A program made the position numbers and the translations under genes. Under the pieces are notes generated by a model. It was not told the DNA's origin. It did not search any database and saw only the letters and a list, made by a program, of their open reading frames with translations. A stretch of 40,134 nucleotides of DNA from an uncultured Woeseiaceae bacterium. Lineage in GTDB: Bacteria; Pseudomonadota; Gammaproteobacteria; Steroidobacterales; Woeseiaceae. The stretch lies in assembly GCA_947258485.1 (NCBI GenBank), contig CAMYIS010000263.1:1-40134 (forward strand), read 5' to 3'. Every line of letters starts with the position of its first letter. The first letter of the stretch is position 1. Below are positions 1 to 8,330 of this stretch, piece after piece.

Positions 1-990
1 CGGCACCTCCACCCCCAGGTTCAGCGCGACATGGCCGCCGCGGGTCAGGCCTAGACGGACCTGCGGCAGGGCCGTCCACTCGAGATCTCCGTTGCGCGAG
101 CGGAACGGGTTCGTGGCTGTGACCTCGAGAGCGGGAAAAATGCGTCGCGGCCACGGCGTGTGCACCCAGTGCACGATGCCGGCGAGCTCGGCCTCGCCGT
201 TGCTGGCGCCCTCGAACGGGAACTTCAGCCGCAGGCTGCTCTGGAATATCCATGCATCCGACAGTACGCGCCCGTAGGCGAGATAAGCCTGCAGCTCACC
301 ATCGCCCTCGGCCTCGACCGGAATGGCCCAGACCGCCGCGGCTGAAAGAATATGCTGCTGGCTGAACGAAAGCGCCTGCTTGTAGCCAATCTCGGCCTCG
401 GCGAGCTCCGACACAGCGCCTTCAGATTCATAGACCAGCTCCACTATCGCCTGGCCGGCCTTGCCGATGCGCTTTTCGAGTTCGAGCACGTGCTTTTGTG
501 AGTTATCGCCATCCTGGTCGGTAAACCGGCCTTTGTAAACGACCTCATCCTCGGGGAATGCTTTTTTCGTGCGGGTCGGCAGGAACAGGTTCATTTCACC
601 TGGCGGATACGCCAGGGTATCGACGAGCGACTTGATGTACGCCGTGACGTTCGCGATATCCTCATCGCTCAATGCTTCGCCCTGAGCCGGCATCTGTTCG
701 GCGAGCCCCAGCGCGTGACCGCCGTGCTTGATCACCATCTCCCAGTCACCGGCGGGCTCGCGGCTGTTGAAAAGAGGATCGGAGAAATCCGCCGGCATGA
801 CACCGAGCCCCTTGACCACCGGGTTGTCTGGGTCCGGTCGGCCACTCGCTCCGTGGCAAACAGCACATTGCGCGGCATAAATTTTCTGGCCCGCGCCGAG
901 GTCCGCGCCCTCCACCCGTGCGGATGACAACAAGACCATAAGAACGAAAAAGAGTGCTGACTGAAGTGCAAAAACAGAGCTGACTTTCAC
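1..990 (-). CDS. exported c-type cytochrome with C-terminal unknown domain (3' end cut by window)
   Basis: The minus-strand reading frame is open for 330 codons from a GTG at 988-990 to the window edge, so the C-terminus is missing. The GTG has a GGGAGA ribosome site five bases upstream. Residues 1-29 form a Sec signal peptide with a hydrophobic stretch around FFVLMVLLSS. A class I cytochrome c domain follows, with haem motif CAVCH at residues 42-46 and a candidate axial methionine in AEQMPAQG, then the closing helix (DEDIANVTAYIKSL). The rest, from about residue 130, has no motif I recognise; it is rich in beta-type sequence and could be a periplasmic sugar- or haem-binding domain. The protein should act in the periplasm as an electron carrier or as a cytochrome-fused enzyme. 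The cytochrome part is secure; the function of the second domain is unknown. Confidence 0.8.
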   Translation of the reverse strand, partial: MKVSSVFALQSALFFVLMVLLSSARVEGADLGAGQKIYAAQCAVCHGASGRPDPDNPVVKGLGVMPADFSDPLFNSREPAGDWEMVIKHGGHALGLAEQMPAQGEALSDEDIANVTAYIKSLVDTLAYPPGEMNLFLPTRTKKAFPEDEVVYKGRFTDQDGDNSQKHVLELEKRIGKAGQAIVELVYESEGAVSELAEAEIGYKQALSFSQQHILSAAAVWAIPVEAEGDGELQAYLAYGRVLSDAWIFQSSLRLKFPFEGASNGEAELAGIVHWVHTPWPRRIFPALEVTATNPFRSRNGDLEWTALPQVRLGLTRGGHVALNLGVEVP

Positions 991-1351
991 TGCTGTCTCC
1001 CGACTTTCCGAAATGGTGGTTTTAAGTCTTCATCTACGTCACTCGGCAAGCGGTATGAATCAGTGCTTGTACTTACCGAGCGAGTGCATAAATCGAGAAA
1101 TCGAGGTAAAGGCGACGGATTCCTGAGAGAACCTAACGCGGCGGCATATCGGCGCAGTACATGTTCTTGGGCTGTCTTGGGCTATGTAGGGTCGTGAAAA
1201 CTGTTCACTGAAAACCCGCGTGTCGGTGGTTCGGTCCGCCGCTAGCCACCACCTGTACCTAACCAAGTACACTGTCCGTGAACGAAATCGACCGGCCATC
1301 GAGCGCAGGTATTGGCGCCGCGGGCTGACGTGACAATACAGGCGGGACCCA
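991..1351. other. 361-bp divergent intergenic region
   Basis: This gap separates two divergently oriented genes and must hold both promoters. I see no strong -35/-10 pair on either strand and no open frame with coding character. The only structures noted are an imperfect inverted repeat at about 1040-1087 (CACTCGGCAAG against CTTACCGAGCGAGTG) and a tandem 10-mer, TCTTGGGCTG/TCTTGGGCTA, at 1165-1184. Neither has an obvious role. Confidence 0.4.
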
Positions 1352-1963
1352 ATGGGCGATGAACTGCTGGTAAGTACCCTCGTGCCTTTATGGCTCAAAG
1401 TCGCGTGGACCGCGATGGTGCTCGTTATCGTCTTGATTTATTGGCGGCACCGCGGCCCGGCTAATTTTCTCTGGTTCTCCGACATCGCTTTCCTCGGGCT
1501 CGTCCCCGGTCTGTGGCTGGAAAGTTCGTTCATCGTCAGCCTGATGGCATGCATGGTGCTTGTTCCAGAGTTGTTATGGAGCGTGAGTTTTTTCGGCCGC
1601 CTGCTGCGCCTGCCGCGCCTGACAGGCATCGCCGACTACATGTTCGTCGAACAGAGCCCGCTGTGGCTGCGCGCGGTATCGCTGTTCCACGTCCCGTTGT
1701 TGGCGGTGGTTGTTTGGGGCCCGTGGCGGCTCGGTTACGACCCCGGCGTATATCCATGGGCGGTGCTGACCGCATGGCTCGTGCTGCTGCTGACGCGCTG
1801 GCTGACAAAACCGAAAGAGAACATCAATCATGTATACCGGTTCCCGGTCGCCGCGGGCGCAAAACTCACGCCGGTAAAACACATGCTGGTGCTGATGGCG
1901 GCGGTGCCACTGGTGCTGCAGCTTCCGGGGCATCTGTTGCTGTGGGCGATGTTCGGAAACTGA
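1352..1963 (+). CDS. multi-spanning inner-membrane protein of unknown function
   Basis: This 203-residue protein is almost entirely hydrophobic. I count about six membrane segments (near residues 11-31, 38-58, 60-78, 108-125, 131-150 and 174-198), and a short charged loop (RWLTKPKENINHVYR) precedes the last. The motif FLWFSDIAFLGL after the first helix recalls uncharacterised bacterial membrane proteins, but I cannot name a family with a known reaction. The ATG at 1352 is preceded by GCGGGA, an acceptable ribosome site. No neighbour overlaps it; the next gene is convergent, with its 3' end 126 bases away. It could be a small transporter, a lipid-modifying enzyme or a structural protein. No catalytic or binding residue can be pointed out. 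Confidence 0.7.
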   Translation: MGDELLVSTLVPLWLKVAWTAMVLVIVLIYWRHRGPANFLWFSDIAFLGLVPGLWLESSFIVSLMACMVLVPELLWSVSFFGRLLRLPRLTGIADYMFVEQSPLWLRAVSLFHVPLLAVVVWGPWRLGYDPGVYPWAVLTAWLVLLLTRWLTKPKENINHVYRFPVAAGAKLTPVKHMLVLMAAVPLVLQLPGHLLLWAMFGN

Positions 1964-2089
1964 CGAAGGTAAGAGATGAATCAATCACCTGGCGCTCTGG
2001 AAAACCTTCTCCGAACCGTGGCCTTCGGGCATTATCTGAATGGCCCCCAGGTAGGTTTCGTAGGCGAGCGCGTTTCGGTTCGACGCCGC

Positions 2090-3640
2090 CTACCAGGTAT
2101 CAACGAACGTCCGCCGTTTGCCGCGCCTGGGAGTGGGTTCGGGTGCAGCGGCGATGGCCTTGATAATCGCTTCGCGCGTATCGATCGGATCGATCACTGC
2201 ATCGATTTCCAAATGTGCAGCGGCCTCAGTGGCTTTACCCGCTTCGTACATCTTGGTGACCAGTTCGTCGAAGAGGGCTTCGCGCTCCTCTGAATCTTCG
2301 ACGGCGTCAAGTTCCTTTTTGAAGCCGAGGCGAACGGCGCCCTCTAACCCCATGCCGCCAAATTCACCCGTGGGCCAGGCAGCCGCATAGAAGGGTGCGA
2401 CAAAGCTACCACCCGTCATCGCCATGGCCCCGAGTCCGTAGCCCTTACGGAGAAAAATGGCCACGATGGGCACGCTCATGCTGGCGGCAGTAACGAATAA
2501 GCTGGACATGCGTCGTACGGCGGCCTGTTGCTCACTTTCCGGTCCCACCATGAAACCTGGCGTATCCGTAAGAGATAAAACGGGCAATTCGAACGCATCA
2601 CACAACTGCAGGAAGCGAGCCGCCTTTACTGCAGATTCGGCATCAATGGCGCCGCCCAGTTGCTGACAATCATTGGCGATCACGCCAATTGGTTTGCCCT
2701 CAAGGCGCATGAACCCGGTGATGATCGGTCGCCCGTACTTACGCCGCAGCTCCGTGAAAGAATCGGAGTCCGCGATGGTTTCGATGATGGATCGAACCGG
2801 ATAGCCCCAGCGTCGGTCCTCCGGTATGGCATCGCGGAGCGAACTTTGATCCGGACAGGACCACTCGCCGACAGCACCTTGAAAATATCCCAGCAGCTGT
2901 TTGGCAATGCGGGTGGCGTCTTCCTCATCTTCGGCGACGATATCAACCACTCCATTTTGTTCCTGAACGTCAATCGGGCCGATCGCCGTGGGAGGATGTG
3001 TCCCGAGCCCGCCGCCTTCGATCATTGCGGGGCCGGCCATACCAATCCATGAGGAACGCGTGGCAACGGTGATGTCCGCGCAACCGAACAGGGCCGCGTT
3101 ACCGGCAAAACAGTAGCCGTTATTGATCGCAATACGCGGTACCAGGCCGCTCAATCTCGCCCAGGTTGAAAAAGACTTGATGTTCAGGCCGGCAATCTGG
3201 GTAGTCACGTCTGTATCACCGGGGCGACCGCCGCCACCCTCGGTGTACATGACCACCGGTAATTCCCTGTCTTCTGCCAACTCGAATATGCGATCGAGCT
3301 TCTTATGGTGGAAGTATCCCTGGGTGCCCGCCAGTACGCTGTAGTCGTAAACGACTATCGCCGCTCGCTTGCCGTTGATGGTGGCGACCCCGGTAATGAC
3401 AGCATCTGCAGCGGTGCTCTGCTGCAAGTCTTCGTAGTCGCGGCGGTTACGCTGTGCCGCCACGGCTAACTGACCGTACTCGGTGAATGAGTCTGCATCA
3501 ATGAGGTCGGCCAGGTTCTCGCGAGCGGTACGATATCCTTTCGCGTGCCTCTTGGCCGTGGCGTCGGCGCGAACTTCATCCGATGTGTTGGCGAGACGTC
3601 GTTGCAGTGCCTCGAGTTCTGGTCTGGGTTTCTTGCTCAT
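2090..3640 (-). CDS. acyl-CoA carboxylase, carboxyltransferase (beta) subunit
   Basis: The 516-residue protein has the usual length and two-lobed crotonase fold of propionyl/acetyl/methylcrotonyl-CoA carboxylase beta chains. This subunit transfers the carboxyl group from carboxybiotin to an acyl-CoA in the cytoplasm. The N-lobe carries the family features GTQGYFHHKKLDRIFELA (residues 105-122) and the glycine-rich loop EGGGGRPGDTD (134 onward). The C-lobe has the second oxyanion-hole region, TGFMRLEGKPIGVIAND then LTDTPGFMVGPESE. The four-cysteine zinc finger of the AccD subunit of acetyl-CoA carboxylase is absent, so this is a PccB/MccB-type enzyme. No biotin carboxylase or biotin carrier subunit lies nearby, so its partners must be encoded elsewhere. 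The acyl-CoA substrate cannot be assigned from this sequence alone. Confidence 0.9.
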   Translation of the reverse strand: MSKKPRPELEALQRRLANTSDEVRADATAKRHAKGYRTARENLADLIDADSFTEYGQLAVAAQRNRRDYEDLQQSTAADAVITGVATINGKRAAIVVYDYSVLAGTQGYFHHKKLDRIFELAEDRELPVVMYTEGGGGRPGDTDVTTQIAGLNIKSFSTWARLSGLVPRIAINNGYCFAGNAALFGCADITVATRSSWIGMAGPAMIEGGGLGTHPPTAIGPIDVQEQNGVVDIVAEDEEDATRIAKQLLGYFQGAVGEWSCPDQSSLRDAIPEDRRWGYPVRSIIETIADSDSFTELRRKYGRPIITGFMRLEGKPIGVIANDCQQLGGAIDAESAVKAARFLQLCDAFELPVLSLTDTPGFMVGPESEQQAAVRRMSSLFVTAASMSVPIVAIFLRKGYGLGAMAMTGGSFVAPFYAAAWPTGEFGGMGLEGAVRLGFKKELDAVEDSEEREALFDELVTKMYEAGKATEAAAHLEIDAVIDPIDTREAIIKAIAAAPEPTPRRGKRRTFVDTW

Positions 3641-3811
3641 ACTTCAATAGGCTATTGTGCGACTCTTCATACTAGTCGGTCGCGCAGCTCTTTTCACCGG
3701 GCGCCGGTGGATAATCGTTGGGTGATCGTTACGTCTTCGACGTATTTGACCTGGCAAGGTCGCCAATCAGGTTTCTGATCTTGTTATGAAACAAGTGGCT
3801 TGGGAGTTGTT

Positions 3812-4258
3812 ATGAAACTAAACATGATATTCCTCATCGGTCTTGCAGCCGGCATGGCCGGTTGCACTGAGAAAGAACAGGCGACACCGGAGCAGGCGGA
3901 TGAAATGCCACCGGCAGTGTCAGCCGTTGAATCGGAAGCGATCCCTGCGCCGACCGAGGATTGGCGGGCCTCTAAATTTTTGGATCACATGCATGCGCAC
4001 GCGGAGCATCTCGACGATCTCAATTACGCCCTCGACGATGGCGACTTCGATGGCGCGATGACGCCGGCGTATTGGTTGTCGCGACACGAAACGGTGGGTG
4101 GCCTCCCGGCAGACCTTCAGCCGTTCCTGGTTCGCATGCGTGAGGCGGCCCGCGCCGTCGAAGAGACAAAAGATCTTGCAGCCGCACGCGCAGCGGCGGG
4201 GCGCATCGGCAAAGAGTGCCAGAGTTGTCATACCGCGGCGGGGGTCGGTAACGAGTAG
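3812..4258 (+). CDS. cytochrome c'-like lipoprotein
   Basis: The start is placed at ATG 3812 because GGGAG sits six bases upstream; an in-frame TTG at 3800 would put that ribosome site inside the gene. The 148-residue product begins with a lipoprotein signal ending in the lipobox AGMAGC, so it should be lipid-anchored at Cys18. An acidic, proline-rich linker follows, then a mainly helical domain of about 95 residues, and a C-terminal haem motif CQSCH at 136-140. A helical bundle with the CxxCH near the C-terminus is the layout of cytochrome c' (class II). The likely role is periplasmic electron transfer or small-ligand (for example NO) binding. The class II assignment rests on layout rather than on a full alignment. 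Confidence 0.75.
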   Translation: MKLNMIFLIGLAAGMAGCTEKEQATPEQADEMPPAVSAVESEAIPAPTEDWRASKFLDHMHAHAEHLDDLNYALDDGDFDGAMTPAYWLSRHETVGGLPADLQPFLVRMREAARAVEETKDLAAARAAAGRIGKECQSCHTAAGVGNE

Positions 4259-4278
4259 CTGCGACGTCCCCATATGCA

Positions 4279-5301
4279 TTAAAGATGTAGCTCGACAAGA
4301 TCGCCATCAGATACGAGGTGGTCCGGACCAACTTGCTGACCATCAAATACCTCGGCGCCCCACATGCGTGCAAATTTCAGATCCCGGGCTATGTCTTTGT
4401 GCACCAGGCTGGCGACGTCGAGCACGGTGCCACCACGACGCACCGTGAAGGGCTTGTCGTTATCCGCCGGTTTACCTGGCGTTTTGGTGTAGACGCGGAC
4501 GATCTCCAGCGCGCGAAAAAGAAAAGACCCGAGCTCATCCAGACCATCGCCGGTCTTGGCTGACGTTGTCAGGGTGGGAAAACGCAATCCGAGCAGCTCT
4601 TCGAGAATCTCGACTTCCTCGGGATCGGGGTCGAGGTCACTTTTGTTCGCGATCAACACGGTGGGCAGGTTGAGACGGAACGGGTCGTCTGTCTCGCTCC
4701 TTTCTGCTGACCCTGTCGACTCCAACCCCGGCCACGCCGCTGTAAGGAAGATCTTCTTTTCCGACAGGCGCTCAAGGATCGTGGGAACCTGCTCCAGGCA
4801 ATCGGGGTCGCTGATGTCAACAACGAGCAACACGCCATCGGCTGGCTGCACCGCGTTGACCATCCACGGTTCCATGAAGTCATTCGATACCGGGGGCAGA
4901 TCCACCAGCTGAAAGTGGATGTCTTCGTAAGGAAGCATGCCGGGTACCGGCAGATGCGTGGTGTAGGGGTACGGTCCGATGTCACTGTGTGATCCGGTCA
5001 ACCGGGCGTGCAAACTGGATTTGCCGGCATTGGGCGGTCCCACGAGGCAAAGTTGTGCGGCACCTTCGGGACGCACGACAAGCGACGGGCCGCTGCGGCG
5101 ACCGCCCTTCTTAGGCCCTGCGAGTTCCTCGGTCAGCTGCTTGATACGGGTCTTGATGTCGGCCTGCAGATGCTCCGTACCTTTGTGCTTGGGGATCGTC
5201 CGGAACATCTCGCGCAGGCAGTCCAGACGATCCTTCGGCTCGCGCGCCTTGCGGTAAGCCTCCTCGGCTTTCTTGTATTCGGGTGTGACATTGGTCGGCA
5301 T
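4279..5301 (-). CDS. TGS-domain GTPase (DRG/Obg-like superfamily)
   Basis: This is a 340-residue cytoplasmic GTPase. The start is set at ATG 5301 (MPTNV). The open frame runs further upstream, but that extension overlaps the divergent ATPase gene and has no family character. A basic helical N-terminus (1-75) precedes the G domain. The P-loop GPPNAGKSS is at 88-96, G3 is DLPP at 134-137 (not the usual DxxG), G4 is NKSD at 219-222, and G5 is TSAKTGDG at 247-254. The last ~70 residues form a TGS domain (RRGGTVLDVASLVHKD, ending in DGDLVELHL), usually linked to RNA or ribosome contacts. The family includes DRG proteins, so a ribosome-associated role is a fair inference; the exact target is unknown. 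Confidence 0.88.
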   Translation of the reverse strand: MPTNVTPEYKKAEEAYRKAREPKDRLDCLREMFRTIPKHKGTEHLQADIKTRIKQLTEELAGPKKGGRRSGPSLVVRPEGAAQLCLVGPPNAGKSSLHARLTGSHSDIGPYPYTTHLPVPGMLPYEDIHFQLVDLPPVSNDFMEPWMVNAVQPADGVLLVVDISDPDCLEQVPTILERLSEKKIFLTAAWPGLESTGSAERSETDDPFRLNLPTVLIANKSDLDPDPEEVEILEELLGLRFPTLTTSAKTGDGLDELGSFLFRALEIVRVYTKTPGKPADNDKPFTVRRGGTVLDVASLVHKDIARDLKFARMWGAEVFDGQQVGPDHLVSDGDLVELHL

Positions 5302-5360
5302 ATGAATGAATTTTACCCGAGCAAGCTCTCTCCGCATGAGATTCTGCGAGTTGACGCGCG

Positions 5361-5386
5361 GAAACTGCGGTTTGACGCCGTTCTTG
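5361..5386 (+). repeat. diverged copy of the dispersed GAAACTGCGG repeat
   Basis: GAAACTGCGGTT followed by TGACGCCG matches about 20 of 25 positions of the tandem repeat at 10469-10540. It lies in the intergenic region between the GTPase and the cation ATPase. Twelve bases downstream is an exact TATAAT (5398-5403); the TTGACG inside the repeat lies 20 bases upstream of it, which is longer than ideal for a sigma-70 promoter. The repeat match is visible; a promoter role is weakly supported. Confidence 0.4.
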
Positions 5387-5460
5387 CGCCCCTCGGCTAT
5401 AATTAGGGATGCAGCTGGACGACTGCGAGATAGGGTTACCGATTGACGGAGGCTCTGCTC

Positions 5461-8190
5461 ATGCAAGACAGCGCGACTCGCGGGGCTCGACCCGAGGCCA
5501 CAACATGCTGGCACTCGCGTAGCGCAGACCAGGTTTTCGTCGAACTGAGGTCTGTGCGCGATGGGGTCAGCGAATCCGAAGCGCGACTTCGGCTTGAGTC
5601 GTATGGGCCCAACCGACTTCGTCCGCCGGAGCGATCCGGACCGCTCGTTCGATTCGCGGCGCAGTTCCGCAACGTCCTCATTTATGTGCTCCTTGCCGCG
5701 GCCGGCTTGACCGCTCTGCTCGCGCACTGGGTTGACACGGCTGTAATCGTGGGGGTCGTGATCGTCAACGCGCTGATCGGATTTCTCCAGGAAGGTAAGG
5801 CCGAGCGCGCCCTCGACGCGATACGCAATATGCTATCGATTCAGGCTTGCGTCCTTCGTGACGGGAACCGGCTGCAGATACCCGCGGAGGAACTCGTGCC
5901 CGGCGACGTCGTGCTCCTCCGATCGGGTGACAAAGTGCCAGCGGATGTGCGACTGGACAAGGTCAAGACGCTGCAGATACACGAAGCCCTGCTGACCGGC
6001 GAGTCGCTCGCCGTCTCCAAGGACGTGCAGCCCGTGCCCGAAAACACGCCTTTGGGCGATCGGCGCTGCATGGCTTACTCGGGAACCCTCGTCACTTACG
6101 GTCAGGGTAGCGGCGTCGTCGTCGCCACAGGCGACGCCACCGAAATCGGGCGCATCAGCACGCTGCTCGCCGAGGTCGAGGTGCTGACCACGCCGCTGCT
6201 TCGGCAAATGGCGACGTTCGGCCGCTGGCTGACCCTGGCGATCATGATAATCGCCACGCTCGCGTTTCTGTTCGGCATCCTTATTCGTGGCTTCTCGGTC
6301 GAGGAGATGTTCCTTGCCGCCGTCGGCCTCGCCGTGGCCGCGATTCCCGAAGGGTTGCCCGCGATCATGACCATCACGCTCGCCCTCGGCGTGCAGCAGA
6401 TGGCACACCGCAGGGCGATCATCCGGCGCCTGCCGGCCGTGGAGACGCTCGGGTCGGTGACCATGATCTGCTCCGACAAGACCGGCACGTTCACGCGCAA
6501 CGAGATGACGGTGCAGACCATCGTCACCGGGAACAAGGTCTTCGAAGTCACGGGCGTCGGCTACGCGCCTACAGGCGCACTGCATCTCGATGGCAACGAG
6601 GTGGCGATGACCGAGCATCCGGTCCTCGGCGAGATGATAATGGCCGCCGTTCTCTGCAACGAAGCGAACCTCAGGCAGGAAGGCGGCACCTGGGTCGTCG
6701 ACGGTGATCCCACCGAAGGTGCGCTGCTGACGGTGGGGATGAAAGCCGGCTTCGATCCGGAATTCGAGGGCAAGGCTCTGCCATGCACGGACCTTGTGCC
6801 GTTCGAGTCCGAGCACCGCTACATGGCAACCCTGCACCATGATCACCTCGGTAACGGCTTCATCTTCGTCAAAGGGGCGCCCGAGCGCATTCTCGAGATG
6901 TGCGATCGGCAGCGGACGCCGACCCCCGGCGAGGACGTGGCGCTGGACAGCGACTACTGGCACGGCCTCCTGGAGGAGATCGCCGCGCGCGGCCAGCGGG
7001 TCCTCGCGGTGGCAACGAAGACGGCGGCCTCCGATCACCTCGAGCTCACCTTCAGTCACGTTGAGACCGGGCTCAGTCTGGTGGGCCTGTTCGGCCTCGC
7101 GGACCCGCCCCGCGACGAGGCCATCAAGGCGGTGCAGACCTGTTTGACCGCGGGCATACAGGTCAAGATGATCACGGGAGACCACGCGGCTACGGCGCAC
7201 GCCGTCGGCAAGCAGCTCGGCTTGCAGGTCGATGGGGGCGTGCTGACGGGCCAGGATATCGACGCGATGAGTGAGACGATGCTGCGGGCGCGCGCTCTGG
7301 ACGTGGATATCTTCGCACGCACCAGCCCCGAGCATAAGCTGCATCTCGTCACCGCGCTGCAGGCCTCGGGCCACGTTGTCGCGATGACCGGGGATGGCGT
7401 CAACGACGCGCCAGCTCTCCGGCGCGCCGATGTCGGTGTGGCAATGGGCCTGAAGGGCACGGAAGTGGCCAAGGAGTCTGCCGAGATGGTGCTCGCCGAC
7501 GATAACTTCGCCTCCATCGCGGACGCGGTCGAAGAAGGACGCACGGTCTACGAAAACCTCAAGAAGGCGATCACCTTCATCCTTCCCACCAACGGCGGCG
7601 AGGCGCTCACGATCATTGCCGCGATCGTTCTGGGACGCGCGCTCCCGATCACACCGGTGCAGATCCTATGGGTCAATATGATCACGGCCGTCACTCTCGC
7701 GCTGGCTCTCGCCTTCGAGCGCGCCCAGCAGGACGTCATGAAACGTCCCCCACGAAGCCCAAAGGAGCCACTGCTCTCCGCATTTCTCGTCTGGCGGATC
7801 GTGTTCGTCTCGGCGATTCTCGTCGGCGGGGTGTTCGGGATTTTCGTGTTCGAGCTGGAAGCTGGATCCGGAATCGACCGGGCGCGGACGGTGGCGGTGA
7901 ACACGCTTGTGGTCTTCGAGGTGTTCTACGTCTTCAACACGCGCTACCTCTACGCGTCCGTCCTGAATCTGCACGGACTGACAGGAAGCCGCCCAGTCCT
8001 CGTCGCGAGCGCGCTCGTCATCCTCATACAGCTGGCCTTCACGTACGCGCCGCCCATGCAGGACCTGTTCAAAACGGTGTCGCTCGATCTCGCGACCTGG
8101 GGCCGCATCGTGCTCGTGGGCGCTTCCGTCTTTCTGCTGGTCGAAGCCGAAAAGGCAATGTTCCGATTGATACGGGGACGGGGACGGTGA
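5461..8190 (+). CDS. P2-type cation-transporting ATPase
   Basis: This is a 909-residue P-type ATPase of the Ca2+/Na+,K+-like P2 class in the inner membrane, which uses ATP to pump a cation. ATG 5461 is chosen because GGAGG lies eight bases upstream; an in-frame TTG at 5443 is less likely. Landmarks in order are an N-terminal cation-ATPase domain (about 18-85), an actuator domain with TGES at 179-182, PEGLP in TM4 from 296, the phosphorylated Asp339 in DKTGTFT, and the hinge GDGVNDAPAL around 644-653. The C-terminal membrane helices include ILWVNMITAVTLALALAFE. The phosphorylation motif has Phe where almost all family members have Leu (DKTGTLT). The ion cannot be fixed: TM4 fits Ca2+ pumps, but TM6 lacks the Asp of SERCA-type NxxTD. 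It is transcribed divergently from the GTPase. Confidence 0.93.
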   Translation: MQDSATRGARPEATTCWHSRSADQVFVELRSVRDGVSESEARLRLESYGPNRLRPPERSGPLVRFAAQFRNVLIYVLLAAAGLTALLAHWVDTAVIVGVVIVNALIGFLQEGKAERALDAIRNMLSIQACVLRDGNRLQIPAEELVPGDVVLLRSGDKVPADVRLDKVKTLQIHEALLTGESLAVSKDVQPVPENTPLGDRRCMAYSGTLVTYGQGSGVVVATGDATEIGRISTLLAEVEVLTTPLLRQMATFGRWLTLAIMIIATLAFLFGILIRGFSVEEMFLAAVGLAVAAIPEGLPAIMTITLALGVQQMAHRRAIIRRLPAVETLGSVTMICSDKTGTFTRNEMTVQTIVTGNKVFEVTGVGYAPTGALHLDGNEVAMTEHPVLGEMIMAAVLCNEANLRQEGGTWVVDGDPTEGALLTVGMKAGFDPEFEGKALPCTDLVPFESEHRYMATLHHDHLGNGFIFVKGAPERILEMCDRQRTPTPGEDVALDSDYWHGLLEEIAARGQRVLAVATKTAASDHLELTFSHVETGLSLVGLFGLADPPRDEAIKAVQTCLTAGIQVKMITGDHAATAHAVGKQLGLQVDGGVLTGQDIDAMSETMLRARALDVDIFARTSPEHKLHLVTALQASGHVVAMTGDGVNDAPALRRADVGVAMGLKGTEVAKESAEMVLADDNFASIADAVEEGRTVYENLKKAITFILPTNGGEALTIIAAIVLGRALPITPVQILWVNMITAVTLALALAFERAQQDVMKRPPRSPKEPLLSAFLVWRIVFVSAILVGGVFGIFVFELEAGSGIDRARTVAVNTLVVFEVFYVFNTRYLYASVLNLHGLTGSRPVLVASALVILIQLAFTYAPPMQDLFKTVSLDLATWGRIVLVGASVFLLVEAEKAMFRLIRGRGR

Positions 8191-8291
8191 CGGTGCAAGC
8201 CCCGTGTCAGCGACTCGCCGGACGAGAACATGACAACGGAAATCGTCATCATGTTTTTCGAGTAGTCTCGCGACGCTCTGATGATTTTTGC

Positions 8292-8315
8292 GTACAGTTC
8301 GGTTCACGACTGTAC
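8292..8315. promoter_or_regulatory. perfect 7-bp dyad (GTACAGT-N10-ACTGTAC), possible operator
   Basis: GTACAGT at 8292-8298 and its exact reverse complement ACTGTAC at 8309-8315 are separated by ten bases, one helical turn centre to centre plus a little. The dyad ends 15 bases before the ATG of the DUF21 gene. It could be a dimeric repressor site or an mRNA hairpin near the ribosome site. It resembles a LexA box turned inside out (ACAG outside, CTGT inside), so it is not a canonical LexA site. Confidence 0.4.
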
Positions 8316-8330
8316 TGCTAGGAACAATCA

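Noticed and set aside
5833-7374. A 513-codon minus-strand open frame inside the cation ATPase gene
   Set aside because: It is His/Arg/Gly-rich antisense of a complete P-type ATPase with all motifs in the plus frame; high GC keeps the opposite frame open.
8292-8315. Canonical LexA/SOS box
   Set aside because: The half-sites are in reverse order (ACAGT outside-left, ACTGT outside-right), whereas a LexA box reads CTGT-N8-ACAG.
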